From Bacillota bacterium (lineage in GTDB: Bacteria; Bacillota; UBA4882; UBA8346), in assembly GCA_003501365.1 (NCBI GenBank), contig DNPP01000284.1, positions 1-7,668 of the forward strand: 7,668 nucleotides of DNA, in the 5' to 3' direction. The position numbers were made by a program, and so were the translations under genes. The notes under the pieces were generated by a model. That model searched no databases. It was not told the DNA's origin and saw only the letters and a list, made by a program, of their open reading frames with translations. This document shows, piece by piece, positions 5,760 through 7,668 of this stretch (within the stretch, counting starts at the first letter, position 1; the number at the start of each line of letters is the position of its first letter).

Positions 5760-6391
5760 ATACCTGGTGGTTGATGGCTGAGATCTATCATGAAATCATT
5801 GAATGCCTGGTCACTGCCTTGGAAGCCAAGGACCCTTATACCAAAGGGCACTCCACTCGAGTAGCTGATATGGCTTACAAGTTAGGCCAAATTGCCGGGA
5901 TGCAAGGCGAAGCCTTGGAGGATTTGCATTTGGCGGCGCATCTCCATGATATCGGGAAAATTGGGATACCGGATCAGATTTTAAACAAAACCGGTCCCTT
6001 GTTAGCGGAGGAAATGACAATTCTAAGGCGCCATCCAACCATTGGCTATCAAATTTTGGCCCGTTCCAGCCATTTAAAGGCCTTAGCCATAATCGTCCTG
6101 CACCATCATGAACGTTGGGATGGCAAGGGTTATCCGGACGGACTGGTGAGCGAAGATATTCCCTTAAGTTCACGAATTATTGGGATTTGTGACGCGATTG
6201 ACGCGATGACTTCCGCTAGACCGTACCGAAAAGCGTTGAGCGCAGCGGAATGTCGGCGAGAATTATGGATCAATCGCGGTTTGCAGTTTGACCCCAATTT
6301 GCTGGAATTAATGGAAAAAACCGATTTTTCGGTATTTGAGGCAATAGAACGGGATTCGTCAGAAAAGACGCTTTTATTGAGTGTCAAATAG
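5756..6391 (+). CDS. Stand-alone HD-GYP domain protein (probable cyclic di-GMP phosphodiesterase)
   Basis: HD-GYP proteins hydrolyse cyclic di-GMP (some act on 3',3'-cGAMP) using a two- or three-metal centre, often iron. This 211-residue protein is nearly all catalytic domain: DPYTKGHSTRV (26-36, H32), HLHDIGKIGIPD (62-73, the H64-D65 pair), a metal-ligand His in RRHPTIGYQIL (H93), HHHERWDGKGYPDGL (116-130, with G125-Y126-P127) and CDAIDAMTSARPYR (145-158). All signature residues are present, so activity is expected. There is no receiver or sensor domain. The GTG start at 5756 overlaps the DUF2325 stop by 4 bases and has GGAGGG (5744-5749) 6 bases upstream; ATG 5774 is a weaker alternative. 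The iron-dependent metal centre of the family and the iron-gene context suggest a link between iron status and the second messenger, which is inference. Confidence 0.93.
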   Translation: MNTWWLMAEIYHEIIECLVTALEAKDPYTKGHSTRVADMAYKLGQIAGMQGEALEDLHLAAHLHDIGKIGIPDQILNKTGPLLAEEMTILRRHPTIGYQILARSSHLKALAIIVLHHHERWDGKGYPDGLVSEDIPLSSRIIGICDAIDAMTSARPYRKALSAAECRRELWINRGLQFDPNLLELMEKTDFSVFEAIERDSSEKTLLLSVK

Positions 6392-6412
6392 GAGAAAGGG
6401 TGGAGATAAGAA

Positions 6413-6565
6413 ATGAAATATCTGATTTTGACCGGAGTAGTAGCGCTTTTGGCGGGAATTATTATCTGGAGTGTGAGACGCGCCGCCAGAGGTGAAAGTG
6501 GTTGTGGCGGTAATTGTGAAGGCGGTTGCCTGAAACAATGTTGTGAGAAAAAAATGAAGGAATGA
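6413..6565 (+). CDS. FeoB-associated Cys-rich membrane protein
   Basis: A 50-residue peptide. Residues 3-21 form one hydrophobic membrane helix (LILTGVVALLAGIIIW), followed by positive residues VRRAAR and a short Gly/Cys tail with C31, C35, C39, C43 and C44 (GCGGNCEGGC, then CC). This matches the FeoB-associated Cys-rich family, thought to help FeoB handle Fe(II) at the membrane; the positive-inside rule puts the Cys tail in the cytoplasm. GGAG (6402-6405) lies 7 bases before the ATG. It starts 21 bases after the HD-GYP gene and ends 4 bases before the flavodoxin gene. Unusually it lies about 2.2 kb from feoB instead of directly after it. Confidence 0.88.
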   Translation: MKYLILTGVVALLAGIIIWSVRRAARGESGCGGNCEGGCLKQCCEKKMKE

Positions 6566-6569
6566 CGAG

Positions 6570-7007
6570 ATGAAAAGCATTATGATTATTTATTGGAGCG
6601 GAACGGGAAATACGCAGAAAATGGCGGTAGCGGTTGCCGAAGGCGCTAAAATCGATGATACCGAGGTGAAGATTTTGACAGTCGACGCCGCCGCCCAAGA
6701 AAATGTATTGAAAGCGGATGGGATCGCTTTAGGTTGCCCGGCTATGGGCAGCGAGGTGCTGGAAGAATCGGAGATGGAACCTTTTGTGGCGTCTTTAGCC
6801 GGAGCAAAACTGGCAGGAAAACCGTTGGCGCTGTTTGGTTCTTATGATTGGGGCGACGGTCAGTGGATGCGAGATTGGCAGGAATGCATGGAGACGGCGG
6901 GAGCTAAAATGGTGGCGGATGGATTAATCTTCCATAATACCCCTGATGAAACTGGTCTGGCTGGGTGCAGGGAACTTGGGAAGAAACTTGTCGCTATGGT
7001 TTTATAA
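6570..7007 (+). CDS. Short-chain flavodoxin
   Basis: A 145-residue FMN-binding electron carrier of the clostridial short-chain type. The phosphate-binding loop is YWSGTGNTQKMA (8-19), the 60s flavin loop is GCPAMGSEVLEESEMEPF (55-72), and the 90s loop is ALFGSYDWGDGQWMRDW (87-103), with W94 as a likely stacking residue. Flavodoxins replace ferredoxin when iron is limiting, which fits a place in a cluster with an iron-type operator. AAGGA (6557-6561) within the preceding gene serves as ribosome site, and the genes are 4 bases apart. It appears to be the last gene of the cluster that begins at DUF3793; no T-tailed terminator is seen after it. Confidence 0.95.
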   Translation: MKSIMIIYWSGTGNTQKMAVAVAEGAKIDDTEVKILTVDAAAQENVLKADGIALGCPAMGSEVLEESEMEPFVASLAGAKLAGKPLALFGSYDWGDGQWMRDWQECMETAGAKMVADGLIFHNTPDETGLAGCRELGKKLVAMVL

Positions 7008-7045
7008 TTAGCGCAAGGTGATAGTTGGAAATATCGAAACAGAGA

Positions 7046-7065
7046 AAGGGCTATTCTCGGCCCTT
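7046..7065 (+). other. Small inverted repeat after the flavodoxin gene
   Basis: AAGGGC (7046-7051) and GCCCTT (7060-7065) form a perfect 6-bp stem with an 8-base loop. No T-run follows, so it is a poor intrinsic terminator. It lies just before the ribosome-site candidate GAGGGG (7068-7073) of the methyltransferase remnant. Confidence 0.3.
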
Positions 7066-7084
7066 AAGAGGGGCGGATAAAAAT

Positions 7085-7542
7085 ATGAATAAAATCAAAC
7101 CGCAAATAAAAGATGGCGTGGCGGATACCTTGTTTATACCGCTTCTGATGCGCAGCATGGAAACACAACATCCAAAAGCGATTATTCATGATCAGAAAGC
7201 AGTCGAACTGGTCAAGCGGATCGATTATGATTTTTCAAAATATGGTAAGGCCAACTTCAGCGCAATTGGAGTTGCAATCCGTGTACGACATTTTGATCGT
7301 AAGGTTGCCGCATTCATAAGCCGACATAATAAGGCGGTAGTTGTGAACATCGGCTGTGGGCTGGATACCAGATTTTATCGCGTTACGAATAAAAACGGCG
7401 CGGTCTTTTATGAATTGGATCTTCCGGAGGTAATCAATATATGAATCAGGAAAAATCACGGTGGGGCATTAAAGGTTTTATCGCACGCCGCATTCCTGCT
7501 TTTTCACAGGGATCGAAACTTCTGTATTATGAAATATTATAG
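7085..7542 (+). pseudogene. Broken class I SAM-dependent methyltransferase (LCMT/COG3315-like)
   Basis: The first 119 codons (7085-7441) read as the N-terminal part of a leucine carboxyl methyltransferase-like protein: DTLFIPLLMRSMETQHP, a RVRHFD segment, the SAM motif VVVNIGCGLDTRFYR and FYELDLPEVINI. The frame stops at TGA 7442-7444. A different frame from 7441 to 7542 then gives WGIKGFIARRIPAF and SKLLYYEIL, which resembles the C-terminal end of the same family. Intact members have about 270-290 residues, so roughly 120-140 residues between the two parts are missing and the frame is shifted. The ATG at 7085 is preferred over a TTG at 7025, with GAGGGG 11 bases upstream. The N-terminal call is firm; assignment of the C-terminal scrap is from memory of the family pattern. 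Confidence 0.7.
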
Positions 7543-7550
7543 AAAGGGTT

Positions 7551-7668
7551 GTGGATGTTGAAAAAGAGATAATGGCTGTCGATGCGGAACTTCATTCCGA
7601 TGAGGAAGAACTGCTTATCGAAAACGGCTCGGATCAGAAAAATCTGTGGGGGATTAATTTATATCCGG
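7551..7668 (+). CDS. DUF5674 family protein, 5'-truncated and running off the window
   Basis: The frame gives VDVEKEIMAVDAELHSD, then EELLIENGSDQKNLWGINLYP, still open at the right edge. The GSxQxxLWGxNxYP pattern and the ELHxD motif match, as I recall them, DUF5674 proteins of unknown function. Family members usually carry some 25-30 residues before the VVDVEKEIMA stretch; here an in-frame TGA at 7530-7532 leaves only five residues (NIIER) before it. GTG 7551 or ATG 7572 could serve as start, but the gene most likely lost its 5' end at the junction with the methyltransferase remnant, making it a probable pseudogene. Confidence 0.55.
   Translation, partial: MDVEKEIMAVDAELHSDEEELLIENGSDQKNLWGINLYP

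Noticed and set aside
5811..6173. Minus-strand 120-codon open frame opposite the HD-GYP gene
   Set aside because: The opposite strand encodes the complete HD-GYP motifs; this frame shows no recognisable domain.
1..7668. tRNA, rRNA, CRISPR array, phage attachment site or complete insertion sequence
   Set aside because: No cloverleaf, ribosomal signature, regular repeat-spacer pattern or paired terminal repeats were seen on either strand.

Overview
The window looks like chromosomal DNA from an anaerobic Firmicute of Clostridia type. Evidence is the strong GGAGG-type ribosome sites, a clostridial-type short-chain flavodoxin, DUF3793 and DUF2325 genes beside feo, a small FeoB-associated cysteine-rich protein, and moderate GC. 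All intact genes lie on the + strand. I cannot name the genus.

Layout. 1-374 is the 3' end of a GGDEF (diguanylate cyclase) gene. 375-600 has no intact gene but holds a decayed minus-strand reading frame resembling a transposase fragment. 602-1109 is a promoter, a palindromic operator and a DtxR/MntR-family metalloregulator. 1110-1283 is a regulatory region with three more copies of the operator. 1284-4195 is feoA-feoA-feoB, the ferrous iron importer. A strong hairpin separates feoB from a Fur-family regulator (4269-4739) that lacks the usual sensory metal ligands. A fifth operator copy precedes a second tight cluster (4801-7007): DUF3793, DUF2325, a stand-alone HD-GYP protein, a FeoB-associated cysteine-rich membrane peptide and a flavodoxin. 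The right edge (7085-7668) is degraded: a methyltransferase gene with its middle missing and frame broken, abutting a 5'-truncated DUF5674 gene.

How it fits together (inference). The DtxR-type protein probably senses Fe(II) and binds GTTAG-N6-CTAAC at its own promoter, before feoAAB and before the DUF3793 cluster, so five sites define one local iron regulon. FeoB imports Fe(II) using GTP, with the two FeoA proteins and the Cys-rich peptide as accessories. Flavodoxin would replace ferredoxin when iron is short. The HD-GYP protein could tie iron status to cyclic di-GMP. The main points of interest are the five-site regulon with three feo sites about 62-63 bp apart, the ligand-poor Fur homologue, and the DUF3793/DUF2325/HD-GYP genes inside the iron operon.
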